Shown: positions 46,154-55,493, numbered from the stretch's first letter. The stretch: 64,000 nucleotides of DNA from Bacteroides sp. (GCA_022648295.1 JALCME010000017.1:52573-116572), one strand, 5' to 3'. The notes: generated by a model not told the origin, from the sequence alone. Numbers and translations are program-made.

Positions 46154-47524
46154 ATGAAACGAACGATTATCCTTTTGCTTATCCCTTTAACGGCTGCTTT
46201 TGCATTTGGCCAGTCGTATACGAACCAACGCACACTGCCTGAAACACAGCTTACGCTACAGGAGTGTCAAAAGAAGACACAGGATAACTATCCGCTGGTG
46301 AGACAGTACGATCTTATAGAAAAGAGCAAAGATTATAATATGACAAATGCTTCGAAGGGATATTTGCCTCAATTTTCTTTATCAGGTAAAGCTACATACC
46401 AAAGTGCGGTGACCAAACTACCGGTACATTTACCTAATATTACCATCAAGGAAATGCCTAAAGATCAGTATCAAATGCTACTTGAGGTAAAACAGAACAT
46501 CTGGGACGGTGGAGAGATCCATTCCCAAAAGGAACTGTTGAAAGCTACGGCAAGTGTAGATCGTGAGAAGCTCAATGTTGATATGTACGCCCTGATAGAC
46601 CGTGTAAATCAGTTGTATTTCGGCATATTATTACTGGACAGGCAATTAACTCAAAATCAATTACTACAGGATGACTTAGGACGTACTTATCAGAAAATTG
46701 CAGCATATCTGGAGAATGGACTGGCCAATCAGGCTGATTTAGATGCCGTGAGTGTAGAACAGTTAAATACGCGACAACAACGTGTCCAACTAGAGAGTTC
46801 GCGGATAGCATATCTGAATATGCTCTCTTTATTTTTAGGAGAGAAAATTGCTCCTGAGGTAGTTTTGGAACAACCTCTGACTGATACTTCCGGTAAATTG
46901 GATAGTGGTACAAACGATGGAAGCTTCATTTCCAATTATCTATCCGAACCCAATAAATGGAAAGAATCCTTATCGCCTGCAATGAATGACAGGCCTGAAT
47001 TAGCGTGGTATGATGCCCAAAGCAAACGCTTAAAAGTGCAAGAGCAGGCACTGAACACCCGGTTGATGCCTCACTTGGGATTATTTGTACAAGGAGCATA
47101 CGGTAATCCCGGATTGAATATGCTTAAAAACGAATTTACTCCGTATTATGTAGCCGGTATGCACTTATCCTGGAACTTTGGCAGCCTATATACCATACAT
47201 AATGACCGCAGATTGATTGATAATAACCGTCGTCAGTTAGAAACCAACCGTGACGTTTTTCTTTTCAATACCAGTTTACAGTCAACACAACAGGATGAAA
47301 CTATTCGCGCTATGCGTAAGCAAATGGTAGATGATGATGAAATTATCCGTTTACGCTCTAACATTCGCAGGGCGGCCGAAGCTAAAGTAGCCAATGGCAC
47401 GATGACCGTGACCGATATGCTTCGCGAAATTACATCCGAAAGCATTGCTAAACAGACTAAAGCAATGCACGAAGTGCAATTACTAATGGATATCTGGCAA
47501 TTGAAATACACATTGAGCAAATAG
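46154..47524 (+). CDS. TolC-family outer-membrane efflux protein
   Basis: 456 residues from ATG 46154 (MKRTIILLLIPLTAAFAFGQ); the frame opens with a TTG two codons earlier. A cleavable signal peptide is followed by two repeats of long helices and short strands. LTLQECQKKTQDNYPLVRQYDLIEKS is the typical opening of the OEP domain, and a second copy begins near RPELAWYDAQSKRLKVQEQAL. It should form the outer-membrane channel for the HlyD/ABC system encoded immediately downstream. It is full length, unlike the short homologue at 2922-3761. Confidence 0.9.
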   Translation: MKRTIILLLIPLTAAFAFGQSYTNQRTLPETQLTLQECQKKTQDNYPLVRQYDLIEKSKDYNMTNASKGYLPQFSLSGKATYQSAVTKLPVHLPNITIKEMPKDQYQMLLEVKQNIWDGGEIHSQKELLKATASVDREKLNVDMYALIDRVNQLYFGILLLDRQLTQNQLLQDDLGRTYQKIAAYLENGLANQADLDAVSVEQLNTRQQRVQLESSRIAYLNMLSLFLGEKIAPEVVLEQPLTDTSGKLDSGTNDGSFISNYLSEPNKWKESLSPAMNDRPELAWYDAQSKRLKVQEQALNTRLMPHLGLFVQGAYGNPGLNMLKNEFTPYYVAGMHLSWNFGSLYTIHNDRRLIDNNRRQLETNRDVFLFNTSLQSTQQDETIRAMRKQMVDDDEIIRLRSNIRRAAEAKVANGTMTVTDMLREITSESIAKQTKAMHEVQLLMDIWQLKYTLSK

Positions 47525-47552
47525 TATGTATCTAATTAAATATTAGCTAATT

Positions 47553-48458
47553 ATGAATTTAAAGAATTTGATAGTAATAGCTTTTCCACTGACAATACTC
47601 ACGGCTTGTGGAAACGGAACAACAAAGTATGATGCTACGGGAACTTTTGAAACAACCGAGGTTGTGGTCTCTGCAGAGGCTTCCGGCAAACTCTTGAGTT
47701 TTAAAGTGGATGAAGGTACACAGTTGAAAGCAGGAGAAGAAGTAGGAATTGTAGATACCCTCCAGTTATATTTAAAGAAGATGCAGCTGGAAGCCAGTGT
47801 AAAGTCGGTTGAGCAACAGCGTCCTGATATTTTAAAACAAGTGGCAGCTATTAAAGAGCAAATTACTACCGCTGAGAAAGATAGAAACCGTATGAGGAAT
47901 TTGGTTAAAGCAGGGGCTGCAAACCAAAAACAACTGGATGATGCCGAGATGCACCTCGAAGTATTACGTAAAGAACTTGCTGCACAAGGTTCTACCTTGA
48001 ATAACAGTCGTCAGAGTTTGACGTGGCAAAGCTCTTCGGTTGGCATACAAGTGGCACAAGTAAATGATCAGTTAAACAAATGCCATATCACTTCTCCTAT
48101 AACGGGAACGGTGTTGGCTAGATATGCGGAGGTCGGTGAATTTACCACTCCCGGTAAACCTCTTTTCAAAGTAGCCAATGTCAATGAGATGTATTTACGT
48201 GCCTATATCACTTCCGAACAGTTGGCCAAAGTGAAATTGGGACAAAAGGTGACAGTTTATGCTGATTATGGCAATGAGGAGCGGAAAACGTATCCCGGCG
48301 TAGTGACATGGATCTCAGACAGTTCGGAGTTTACACCCAAAACCATTTTAACCGACGACGAAAGAGCCAATCTTGTTTATGCCGTAAAAATAGCAGTAAA
48401 GAACGATGGTTACCTGAAAATTGGCATGTATGGAGGGATGGATTTGAAAAGTGAATAA
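47553..48458 (+). CDS. HlyD-family periplasmic adaptor lipoprotein
   Basis: 301 residues with a lipoprotein signal (ILTACGNG, lipidated Cys19). The order lipoyl half (VVVSAEASGKLLSFKVDEGTQLKAGEEVGIVD), coiled-coil hairpin (about 75-155), second lipoyl half (CHITSPITGTVLARYAEVGEFTTPGKPLFKVAN) and beta-barrel is that of membrane fusion proteins such as YbhG. It would link the inner-membrane ABC permeases with the TolC-like channel. Gap to the TolC gene is 28 bases. Confidence 0.92.
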   Translation: MNLKNLIVIAFPLTILTACGNGTTKYDATGTFETTEVVVSAEASGKLLSFKVDEGTQLKAGEEVGIVDTLQLYLKKMQLEASVKSVEQQRPDILKQVAAIKEQITTAEKDRNRMRNLVKAGAANQKQLDDAEMHLEVLRKELAAQGSTLNNSRQSLTWQSSSVGIQVAQVNDQLNKCHITSPITGTVLARYAEVGEFTTPGKPLFKVANVNEMYLRAYITSEQLAKVKLGQKVTVYADYGNEERKTYPGVVTWISDSSEFTPKTILTDDERANLVYAVKIAVKNDGYLKIGMYGGMDLKSE

Positions 48459-48498
48459 CTAATCAGAAATAATCGGGATGAAAAATGAGGAGCGGTAA

Positions 48499-49986
48499 AT
48501 GAATACATTAAATGTCGGAAGAATGACAGAACAGGCAATTACGGTAAATGAGATAACCAAGCATTACGGACAAGTGGAAGCATTAAAGAGTATTTCCTTT
48601 TCGGTAAATCCCGGCGAACTTTTCGGACTGATTGGGCCGGATGGAGCAGGAAAGACTACGATGTTCCGAATACTCACCACATTGCTTTTGGCTGATAGTG
48701 GGAATGCTTCCGTTGTGGGACTTGATGTCGTAAAAAGCTACAAGACCATCCGTAAGCGGGTGGGGTATATGCCCGGGCACTTTTCGCTTTATCAGGACTT
48801 AACCGTCGAAGAGAATCTGAATTTCTTTGCTACCGTTTTTAATACGACCATTGAAGAGAACTACGATTTGGTGAAAGACATTTATCAGCAGATAGAACCC
48901 TTCAAAAAGCGACGTGCAGGAGCATTATCAGGTGGAATGAAACAAAAACTGGCTTTGAGTTGCGCGTTGATTCATAAACCGGATATTCTTTTTCTGGACG
49001 AGCCCACCACGGGAGTAGATCCTGTATCGCGGAAGGAATTTTGGGAAATGCTCCGTCATCTAAAAGAACAAGGCATCACAATTTTGGCATCAACCCCAAT
49101 CATGGATGAAGCCCGGCAATGCGATCGCATTGCGTTTATCAATGAAGGACAAATTCATGGCATTGACACACCGGAGAGAATATTGACGCAATTTGCCGAT
49201 ATACTTTGTCCCATGGGATTGAATCACGAGAAGGGTCATCAAGATGGAGAAACGGCAATCAAAGTAGAGAAACTGACCAAACGCTTTGGTAGCTTCACTG
49301 CCGTGGATTATATTTCATTTGAAGTGAAAAAAGGGGAAATCTTTGGCTTTCTAGGAGCCAACGGAGCTGGAAAAACCACTGCCATGCGTATGCTTACGGG
49401 ATTGAGTAAACCGACATCCGGTATGGGAATGGTGGCTGGATGTGACATTGCTACTCAGTCGGAAGGCGTAAAAAAGAACATCGGTTATATGAGCCAGAAA
49501 TTCTCATTGTACGAAGATCTGAAAGTATGGGAGAATATTCGTCTATTCGGGGGTATTTACGGAATGAGCGAAGATGTCATTGCACAGAAAACGGAAGAAT
49601 TGCTCGACCGTCTTGGATTAAGGCCGGAAAAAGATGCATTGGTAAAAAGCCTTCCACTTGGATGGAAGCAAAAACTGGCCTTTTCCATTTCCATTTTCCA
49701 TCGGCCCAAGATTGTTTTTCTGGACGAACCAACAGGTGGAGTTGATCCTGCAACCCGGCGTCAGTTCTGGGAACTGATTTATCAAGCGGCTGACCGTGGC
49801 ATCACCATATTTGTAACTACGCACTATATGGATGAAGCCGAATATTGTGATCGTATTTCCATTATGGTGGATGGGCAGATTAAGGCACTTGATACGCCTG
49901 ATGCCTTAAAGAAACAATTCAATGCCGGGACAATGGACGAAGTATTTCAGCAACTAGCCCGTAAAGCCGTTCGAAAAGCAGATTAA
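48499..49986 (+). CDS. Double ABC ATPase (YbhF-like) with one degenerate site
   Basis: 495 residues with two nucleotide-binding domains. GAGGAG about 7 bases upstream supports ATG 48499. Domain 1: Walker A GPDGAGKTT (46-54), signature LSGGM (143-147), Walker B D167-E168, but the Q-loop Gln is G93 and the H-loop His is P200. Domain 2: Walker A GANGAGKTT (286-294), Q333, Walker B D409-E410, H442, but its signature is LPLGW (385-389). All changes fall in the same composite site (domain 1 ATP with domain 2 signature), leaving the other intact. It energises the two permeases that follow. Confidence 0.93.
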   Translation: MNTLNVGRMTEQAITVNEITKHYGQVEALKSISFSVNPGELFGLIGPDGAGKTTMFRILTTLLLADSGNASVVGLDVVKSYKTIRKRVGYMPGHFSLYQDLTVEENLNFFATVFNTTIEENYDLVKDIYQQIEPFKKRRAGALSGGMKQKLALSCALIHKPDILFLDEPTTGVDPVSRKEFWEMLRHLKEQGITILASTPIMDEARQCDRIAFINEGQIHGIDTPERILTQFADILCPMGLNHEKGHQDGETAIKVEKLTKRFGSFTAVDYISFEVKKGEIFGFLGANGAGKTTAMRMLTGLSKPTSGMGMVAGCDIATQSEGVKKNIGYMSQKFSLYEDLKVWENIRLFGGIYGMSEDVIAQKTEELLDRLGLRPEKDALVKSLPLGWKQKLAFSISIFHRPKIVFLDEPTGGVDPATRRQFWELIYQAADRGITIFVTTHYMDEAEYCDRISIMVDGQIKALDTPDALKKQFNAGTMDEVFQQLARKAVRKAD

Positions 49987-49989
49987 GAT

Positions 49990-51141
49990 ATGAAACAGTT
50001 TATAGAATTTGTCCGTAAGGAGTTTTTCCATATATTTCGAGACAGGCGTACAATGTTGATTCTTTTGGGAATGCCGGTCATACAAATCATTTTGTTTGGT
50101 TTTGCCATCACTACCGAAGTGAAAAATGTAAGGGTTGCTGTACTTGATCCCGTCAACAATGTAGTGACCCGGAAAATTATAGAGCACCTAAATGCCAGTG
50201 AATATTTCTCGATCACCGCATATACTCATTCTTCAAAAGAAGTAATGGAACACTTTCGCAAGGGAAATATTGATATGGCAATGGTTTTCGATGAACAGTT
50301 TTCGAATCACCTCTACTCGGGAGATGCCCATATTCAACTGATTTCGGATGCAACCGATCCCAATATGGCTACCACACAGGCTAATTATGCCATAAATGTC
50401 ATAGCTTCAGCCCGGAAAGAACTACTAGCCAAATCGGGGATTGGCATATCCGGAAGTCCGGGCAATATATCAACTGCCGGTGTATCAGGATCGGCATCCA
50501 TTATTCCTGATATTAAGCTGTTATATAATCCCCAAATGAAGAGCGCTTATAACTTTGTACCGGGAGTGATGGGATTGATTCTGATGTTGATCTGCGCTAT
50601 GATGACCTCTATTTCTATTGTTCGTGAAAAGGAAACGGGTACCATGGAAATCCTGCTGGTATCACCCATGAAACCCCTATGGATCATTCTGGCTAAGGCG
50701 GTGCCTTATTTTGTACTGTCATTTTGCAATTTAATCACCATCTTGCTTTTGTCTGTTTTCGTGCTTCATGTACCAGTGGCTGGTAGTCTGTTCTGGTTAT
50801 TGGCAGTCTCCTGTCTCTTTATTTTTGTTGCTTTGGCTTTGGGGTTACTTATTTCTTCGTTGACGCATACCCAGGTGGCGGCCATGCTTGCCTCCGGATT
50901 AGTATTGATGATGCCCACCATGTTTCTCTCCGGCATGATTTTTCCTATTGAAAGTATGCCGCTTGTGTTACAGTTAATTGCCGATATTTTGCCTGTACGT
51001 TGGTATATACAGGCGGTACGCAAATTAATGATAGAAGGAGCCGACATTTCGATGGTATTGACGGAAGTATCTATTTTGGCTGTTATGGCTGTAGTTCTGA
51101 TAACCGTTAGTTTTAAGAAGTTCAAGACACGTTTGGAATAA
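49990..51141 (+). CDS. ABC-2 type permease 1 (YbhS/YbhR-like)
   Basis: 383 residues. N-terminal FIEFVRKEFFHIFRDRRTMLILLGMPVIQIILFGFAI contains the first membrane helix. A periplasmic region of about 130 residues follows, then five helices from NFVPGVMGLILMLICAMMTSI to the C-terminus, including the REKETGTMEILLVSPM coupling segment. This is the ABC2_membrane_3 layout. It begins 3 bases after the ATPase stop. Substrate cannot be read; relatives handle drugs or lipophilic compounds. Confidence 0.9.
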   Translation: MKQFIEFVRKEFFHIFRDRRTMLILLGMPVIQIILFGFAITTEVKNVRVAVLDPVNNVVTRKIIEHLNASEYFSITAYTHSSKEVMEHFRKGNIDMAMVFDEQFSNHLYSGDAHIQLISDATDPNMATTQANYAINVIASARKELLAKSGIGISGSPGNISTAGVSGSASIIPDIKLLYNPQMKSAYNFVPGVMGLILMLICAMMTSISIVREKETGTMEILLVSPMKPLWIILAKAVPYFVLSFCNLITILLLSVFVLHVPVAGSLFWLLAVSCLFIFVALALGLLISSLTHTQVAAMLASGLVLMMPTMFLSGMIFPIESMPLVLQLIADILPVRWYIQAVRKLMIEGADISMVLTEVSILAVMAVVLITVSFKKFKTRLE

Positions 51142-51206
51142 GTTTAAACGTTGCGAACCCGGTGAAATAATAGTATATGTTATATTTTTGATGGAGTGTA
51201 GCAGTT

Positions 51207-52463
51207 ATGATAAAGTTTTTAATAGAAAAGGAGTTTAAGCAATTACTTCGTAATCCGTTCCTGCCACGGATGATTTTGGTCTTCCCTTGTATGATCATGA
51301 TTCTAATGCCGTGGGCAGCCGATTTGGAGATAAAAAATATCAATCTGAATATTGTAGACAATGACCACTCTGTTATTTCACGAAGGTTAGTCGATAAGAT
51401 AGAAGCATCCACTTATTTTAAGATGAAGGGACTTCCCAAATCTTACAATGAAGGTCTGAAAGCCATCGAAGAAGGAGATGCGGATATTGTATTAGAAATT
51501 CCCCGTAATTTTGAAAAAAACTGGATGAAGGGCAATTCTCCACGGGTGCTTATTGCAGCAAATGCCGTCAATGGAACAAAAGGTGGTCTTGGCAGTTCGT
51601 ATTTGGCTTCTATCATCAGTCGTTTTAGTGAGGAGCTACAAGCTGATAGAGCAGATGTCAAGAATGGAACAGCAGGCACTACGATAAAAATTTCAACGGA
51701 GTCAACAGCTAATAGTGAGGTTAGCAGTGCATCCGTCGGTACGGGTTCTCAACAATCTGCTGCTAATCAAGCAAGCATTCAGAAGATAGAAGCTAGCCCA
51801 ACTGCAGCAGAGATCGCTGTTCCGCAAGTGAAGGTGATGACCCAGAATTTATTTAATCCTAACCTGGATTATAAAAGATTCATGATTCCGGCTTTGATGG
51901 TGCAACTGCTGACATTACTTTGCGGCTTTCTTCCCGCTCTCAATGTAGTGAGTGAAAAAGAAGCCGGTACCATTGAGCAGATCAATGTTACTCCGGTAGG
52001 GAAGCTTTCCTTCATTTTGGCTAAATTGATTCCTTATTGGACGGTAGGTTTCATTGTTCTGACCCTTTGTTTTGGCTTAGCTGCATTTTTATATGGCATC
52101 TTACCTGCCGGGCATTTTCTTATTATCTATTTTTACTGTGTCATATTTGTGCTGGCTATTTCCGGCTTCGGTCTGGTTATATCCAATAATTCGTCCACCA
52201 TGCAACAAGCCATGTTCGTGATGTGGTTTTTTATGTTGGTTCTTATCCTGATGAGTGGTTTGTTTACCCCTATTCACAGTATGCCGCAATGGGCACAAGG
52301 CATTGCAATGTTCAATCCGATGAAATATTTAATGGAAGCGATGCGTGCCATATATCTGCGTGGAAGTGGCATTTCAGACTTGTGGATACAGTTAGCCGCA
52401 CTTTCAGGATTTGCTTTGCTGTTTAATGTATGGGCGGTTAGGAGCTATAAAAAAACAAACTGA
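51207..52463 (+). CDS. ABC-2 type permease 2
   Basis: 418 residues, paralogous to permease 1: FLIEKEFKQLLRNPFLPRMILVFPCMIMILMPW at the N-terminus, REKE-like segment SEKEAGTIEQINVTPVGK, and five C-terminal helices. The periplasmic part is longer and contains a Ser/Thr/Ala/Gln-rich stretch (about 165-205) that looks disordered. It is the second half of the presumed permease heterodimer and the last gene of the export operon. Confidence 0.9.
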   Translation: MIKFLIEKEFKQLLRNPFLPRMILVFPCMIMILMPWAADLEIKNINLNIVDNDHSVISRRLVDKIEASTYFKMKGLPKSYNEGLKAIEEGDADIVLEIPRNFEKNWMKGNSPRVLIAANAVNGTKGGLGSSYLASIISRFSEELQADRADVKNGTAGTTIKISTESTANSEVSSASVGTGSQQSAANQASIQKIEASPTAAEIAVPQVKVMTQNLFNPNLDYKRFMIPALMVQLLTLLCGFLPALNVVSEKEAGTIEQINVTPVGKLSFILAKLIPYWTVGFIVLTLCFGLAAFLYGILPAGHFLIIYFYCVIFVLAISGFGLVISNNSSTMQQAMFVMWFFMLVLILMSGLFTPIHSMPQWAQGIAMFNPMKYLMEAMRAIYLRGSGISDLWIQLAALSGFALLFNVWAVRSYKKTN

Positions 52464-52534
52464 TAAACTCATGGAAATTTCAGGAACGTGCAACTTGCAT
52501 AGCCTAAATATATCACCATTCAAGAACTGAAATA

Positions 52535-52688
52535 ATGTATCCCGGGAGACTAACCGTCGCAGCCCTAGGGTACAAACGTCACAAACCTGGGCTACACGGC
52601 AAGTATCCCTAAGCTGCAAAGCCTAAAGCCCAGGGATGGGAGAGAAGTAAACCTAAGCTATGAAAGAAGTAAACTTGTGCCTACGATA
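52535..52688. repeat. Degenerate 22-bp periodic array (7 units)
   Basis: The core CCTRRG (or close variants) recurs at exactly 22-bp steps at 52542, 52564, 52586, 52608, 52630, 52652 and 52674: CCGGGA, CCTAGG, CCTGGG, CCTAAG, CCAGGG, CCTAAG, CTTGTG. Flanks also agree; units at 52601 and 52645 share AAGTA and CCTAAGCT, and those at 52645 and 52667 share AAGTAAAC. Weaker units may extend back to about 52469. It lies in the 399-bp spacer between the export operon and the acyltransferase start. No gene is seen there. Hairpins form between neighbouring units, for example CCTGGGCT (52586) with AGCCCAGG (52627). Confidence 0.75.
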
Positions 52689-52826
52689 GAACATGATGTT
52701 TTTATCTAATTTATTGCAAAAGCGAGTTATTAGAGTAAGGTATATTTCAAAAAGTACTTCACAGGTCTATTTTGTTTTATTAAGAGAAAATCAGGGAAAT
52801 AAACTAGGCGGAATATATAAATATTT

Positions 52827-52834
52827 TATCTTTG
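52827..52834 (+). promoter_or_regulatory. -7 box for the acyltransferase gene
   Basis: TATCTTTG; RNA start near 52841. The GTG at 52836 is upstream of that point, so ATG 52863 is the start. Confidence 0.55.
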
Positions 52835-52862
52835 TGTGCAAAATTTAATACCTGATATTTTT

Positions 52863-53999
52863 ATGAATACGCAGACTACTTATCTAGCCTCTAAGCCCCA
52901 TTATGAAATTTTGGATGGATTACGCGGTGTAGCAGCCATGATGGTGATTGTTTTTCATCTTTTTGAAGCACATTCCGGAGGCAATCATCTCATTCAACTC
53001 ATCAACCATGGCTATTTGGCCGTTGATTTCTTCTTTATGCTTTCCGGCTTTGTCATTGGTTATGCCTACGATGACCGTTGGAAGAAGATGACATTAGGCA
53101 CTTTTTTTAAACGCCGTATTATTCGTCTACATCCTATGGTGATCATGGGTAGCATAATTGGCGCAGCTCTTTTCTTCTTTCAAAGCTCTCCCTGCTACCC
53201 GGCTATGCATGATGTTAAAGTATCTACGGTATTATGGGTTATGCTGTTAGGAGCCACTTTACTACCGCTGCCAGTGAACATGGACATTCGGGGCTGGACA
53301 GAAATGCACCCGTTGAACGGTCCCGCATGGTCTCTTTACTATGAGTATATTGCAAATATTCTTTATGGATTATTTATCCGCCGTTTCTCCAAAACAATGC
53401 TGTCCATCCTGGTCTTTTTGGCAGCATGCGCTACGCTACATTTGTGTCTGACTGCTCCATCAGGAGATATTGTAGGTGGCTGGTCCTTAACCTGGGAGCA
53501 GCAATACGTGGGTTTTGTACGCCTAACCTATCCCTTCTTTGCCGGTTTGCTATTATCCCGGTTCGGTAAACTGATACACATTAAGAGGGGAGCATTTTGG
53601 GTATGCAGTTTATTCATTGTGGTTATCCTTATAGTTCCCCGCATAGGTGGAGCAGATGCTTATTGGACGAATGGACTATATGAAGCCTTTTGCATTATTT
53701 GCCTGTTCCCCTTGATTGTCTCCATGGGAGCTGGTGGAAATGTTACCGGTAAATCCGCTCGCGTATGCAAATTTCTGGGAGATTTATCCTATCCAATTTA
53801 TATCACCCATTACCCACTGATTTATGTCTACACAGCTTATGTCTGCAATCATCATCTTTCCATAACAGATGCCATACCTTATATGGTATTGACTGTTATT
53901 GGAGCAATTGTATTGGCTTATGCCTGTTTGAAACTATACGACGAGCCTGTACGGGAATGGTTGAAAAAACGATTTCTGATGAAAAAGAAAGCGTTGTGA
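52863..53999 (+). CDS. Acyltransferase family 3 membrane protein (OafA-like)
   Basis: 378 residues, about ten membrane helices. The N-terminal signature YEILDGLRGVAAMMVIVFHLFEAH contains the conserved Arg and His, followed by VDFFFMLSGFVIGYAYDDRW and FKRRIIRLHP, all typical of acyltransferase-3 proteins that put acetyl or other acyl groups on surface carbohydrates. The C-terminal FLGDLSYPIYITHYPL motif is also present. It stands alone, so the acceptor is unknown. Start choice is set by the promoter. Confidence 0.92.
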   Translation: MNTQTTYLASKPHYEILDGLRGVAAMMVIVFHLFEAHSGGNHLIQLINHGYLAVDFFFMLSGFVIGYAYDDRWKKMTLGTFFKRRIIRLHPMVIMGSIIGAALFFFQSSPCYPAMHDVKVSTVLWVMLLGATLLPLPVNMDIRGWTEMHPLNGPAWSLYYEYIANILYGLFIRRFSKTMLSILVFLAACATLHLCLTAPSGDIVGGWSLTWEQQYVGFVRLTYPFFAGLLLSRFGKLIHIKRGAFWVCSLFIVVILIVPRIGGADAYWTNGLYEAFCIICLFPLIVSMGAGGNVTGKSARVCKFLGDLSYPIYITHYPLIYVYTAYVCNHHLSITDAIPYMVLTVIGAIVLAYACLKLYDEPVREWLKKRFLMKKKAL

Positions 54000-54034
54000 T
54001 TCCTCTACCACAAACAAAGAGTATCATTAAAAAA

Positions 54035-54066
54035 GGGAGGCACTACCGTTTGGTAGGTCTCCCTTT
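54035..54066. terminator. Terminator between acyltransferase and Hsp20 genes
   Basis: Arms GGGAGGCACTACC (54035-54047) and GGTAGGTCTCCC (54052-54063), preceded by A-run and followed by TTT; works for both convergent genes. Confidence 0.8.
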
Positions 54067-54116
54067 CGTGGTTAAGTAATCTAACAATAAGAAATCTTAA
54101 AGAGGTCAGGTTTCTC

Positions 54117-54551
54117 TTATTTCACTTCAATCATCTTTTTAGCTTTCTGTTTTTCCGCGTCACTCAACTTAGGCAATGATATGTTCAATACCCCGTTTTC
54201 TACTTGCGCAGAAATCTTCTCTTTATCCACATCATCCGGTAAAATCATGGTTTGTTGGAATTTAGAATAGGAAAATTCACGACGCAAATAACGGCTTTCC
54301 TTCTTCTCTTCTTTTTTCTCTTCCTTCTTCTCCATGCTTATGACTAAGTTATTGTCTTCGTCAATATTAACATTGAAGTCTTCTTTCCTCATACCGGGAG
54401 CAGCTAATTCTACTTTATATTCTTTTTCATTTTCAATCACGTTGATTGCAGGAGCAGTTGCATTAGCTTTATCCATCCACTCAGTATCAAAGAAATCATT
54501 AAAAATACTTGGCAACCAATTTTGAGTTCTTCTAACAGGCATCATAATCAT
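54117..54551 (-). CDS. Small heat-shock protein (Hsp20 family)
   Basis: 144 residues from ATG 54551; ATG 54542 (MPVRRTQNWLP) is an alternative, and AGGAG lies just upstream of both. An alpha-crystallin domain spans about residues 35-135, with APGMRKEDFNVNIDEDNNLVI near the start and VENGVLNISLPKL near the end. A run of Glu/Lys (KKEEKKEEKKE) lies in the middle loop. It is an ATP-independent holdase that keeps unfolding proteins soluble. It is monocistronic. Confidence 0.95.
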   Translation of the reverse strand: MIMMPVRRTQNWLPSIFNDFFDTEWMDKANATAPAINVIENEKEYKVELAAPGMRKEDFNVNIDEDNNLVISMEKKEEKKEEKKESRYLRREFSYSKFQQTMILPDDVDKEKISAQVENGVLNISLPKLSDAEKQKAKKMIEVK

Positions 54552-54851
54552 AGTCTCCTATCTTTTAAGTTAAACATTTAGTTAATTTAAATTGAAGCAT
54601 TAGTTCATCTTCCATCCGCAATTAAATCAATGAATTTTCCGGTCGGATTTGATTAGTAGATCTTTCTTATTCCGTATAGATTCATCTAATTATCATCGCT
54701 ACATGTTTCTGAACCGCTGTTCAGTCATCATATTGCAAAGGATATGCCAACTGATGTTTAACTCTATATTTGACTATTTGTCAGATACACACTGCCTTTT
54801 TTGCTTATTTACTGTCATTATTACTTGATTTCCAATTGCGATTGTTCGCTT
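54552..54851. other. Spacer upstream of hsp20
   Basis: No gene seen in these 300 bases. A small perfect hairpin CTGAAC-CGCT-GTTCAG lies at 54709-54724. No convincing TAnnTTTG promoter for the Hsp20 gene was found, so an alternative sigma factor is possible. Confidence 0.4.
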
Positions 54852-55316
54852 TCATATCAATTTAAAACGGATACGCCATTGTTTGGTGTTCTCATCCCAA
54901 TCGTGACTGATAATCTTAAATTGCCCTATTTCCGAAGTATTGTTCACATGTATACCTGCACAAAGACATTCATCATAATCTCCTACCTTTACGATGCGTA
55001 CCGCATCCGAAGCACCTTCCGGTAAACGCTCCAAATCGAAGCGTCCCTTAGCCTCTTCCTGAGTGATATACTCCATAGTCACTGGTAATGCCCGGGCTAT
55101 GACAGAATTGACGGCATCTTCCAATCTTTTCACATCCGTTTCGGACGGACAAGCTTCCAATAGATAGTTCAGTTTACTCTTTTTGCGTTCTATATGGGCC
55201 GATACGGACCGCCCACAACCGAAAAGATTAATCATTGTCCGGTTCACAATATGCTCGCAAGTATGCATAGGCGGGTATTCCTGCTTGTTATGCTCATTAA
55301 GTTGAGGTTGAATCAT
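54852..55316 (-). CDS. AlaX-type alanyl-tRNA editing protein
   Basis: 154 residues matching the second additional domain of alanyl/threonyl-tRNA synthetases. Zinc ligands are visible as H18-TCE-H22 (HTCEH) and C119-AGI-H123 (variant of CxGTH), followed by VNNTSEIGQFKI. Free-standing AlaX proteins deacylate mischarged Ser- or Gly-tRNA(Ala) in the cytoplasm. Ile replaces the usual Thr in the second motif. It follows a small-RNA unit on the same strand and is not in an evident operon. Confidence 0.88.
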   Translation of the reverse strand: MIQPQLNEHNKQEYPPMHTCEHIVNRTMINLFGCGRSVSAHIERKKSKLNYLLEACPSETDVKRLEDAVNSVIARALPVTMEYITQEEAKGRFDLERLPEGASDAVRIVKVGDYDECLCAGIHVNNTSEIGQFKIISHDWDENTKQWRIRFKLI

Positions 55317-55424
55317 TATTCGAATATGTTTTTTCTTATTTATATCTTTATGAATGGAAAATAGGTATCACTTCATATATACAAAGAAACTATTTTTGCA
55401 GAAAGCAACCAAATAGAAAGGCAT
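55317..55424. other. Spacer between the AlaX gene and small-RNA unit A
   Basis: AT-rich; no gene or clear promoter seen. The AlaX gene may be read from unit A by readthrough of its terminator. Confidence 0.3.
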
Positions 55425-55487
55425 AAAAAAAGGAGTACCGCTGTACTCCAACCTTTGTTTATCTTAAAATATAATACTATGAAAAAC
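55425..55487 (-). ncRNA. Short RNA unit A (promoter-leader-terminator)
   Basis: A predicted RNA of about 63 bases. It begins after the promoter at 55494-55524, contains UUUUUCAUAG, UUUUAAG and AACAAAGG, and ends in the hairpin GGAGUAC-AGCG-GUACUCC (55449-55432) followed by seven U. There is no start codon followed by a useful frame. Unit B near 60749 has the same plan and shares the core words in the same order. Such compact units near polysaccharide-uptake genes resemble small RNA genes reported for Bacteroides; assignment is inference. Confidence 0.65.
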
Positions 55488-55493
55488 ACGGTA

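Noticed and set aside
52404..52619. Minus-strand open frame of 71 codons
   Set aside because: It covers the end of permease 2 and part of the 22-bp array; the period of 22 breaks any reading frame and nothing is recognisable.
52535..52688. CRISPR array
   Set aside because: Units are contiguous and all degenerate to a similar degree; there are no constant repeats with unique spacers and no cas genes.
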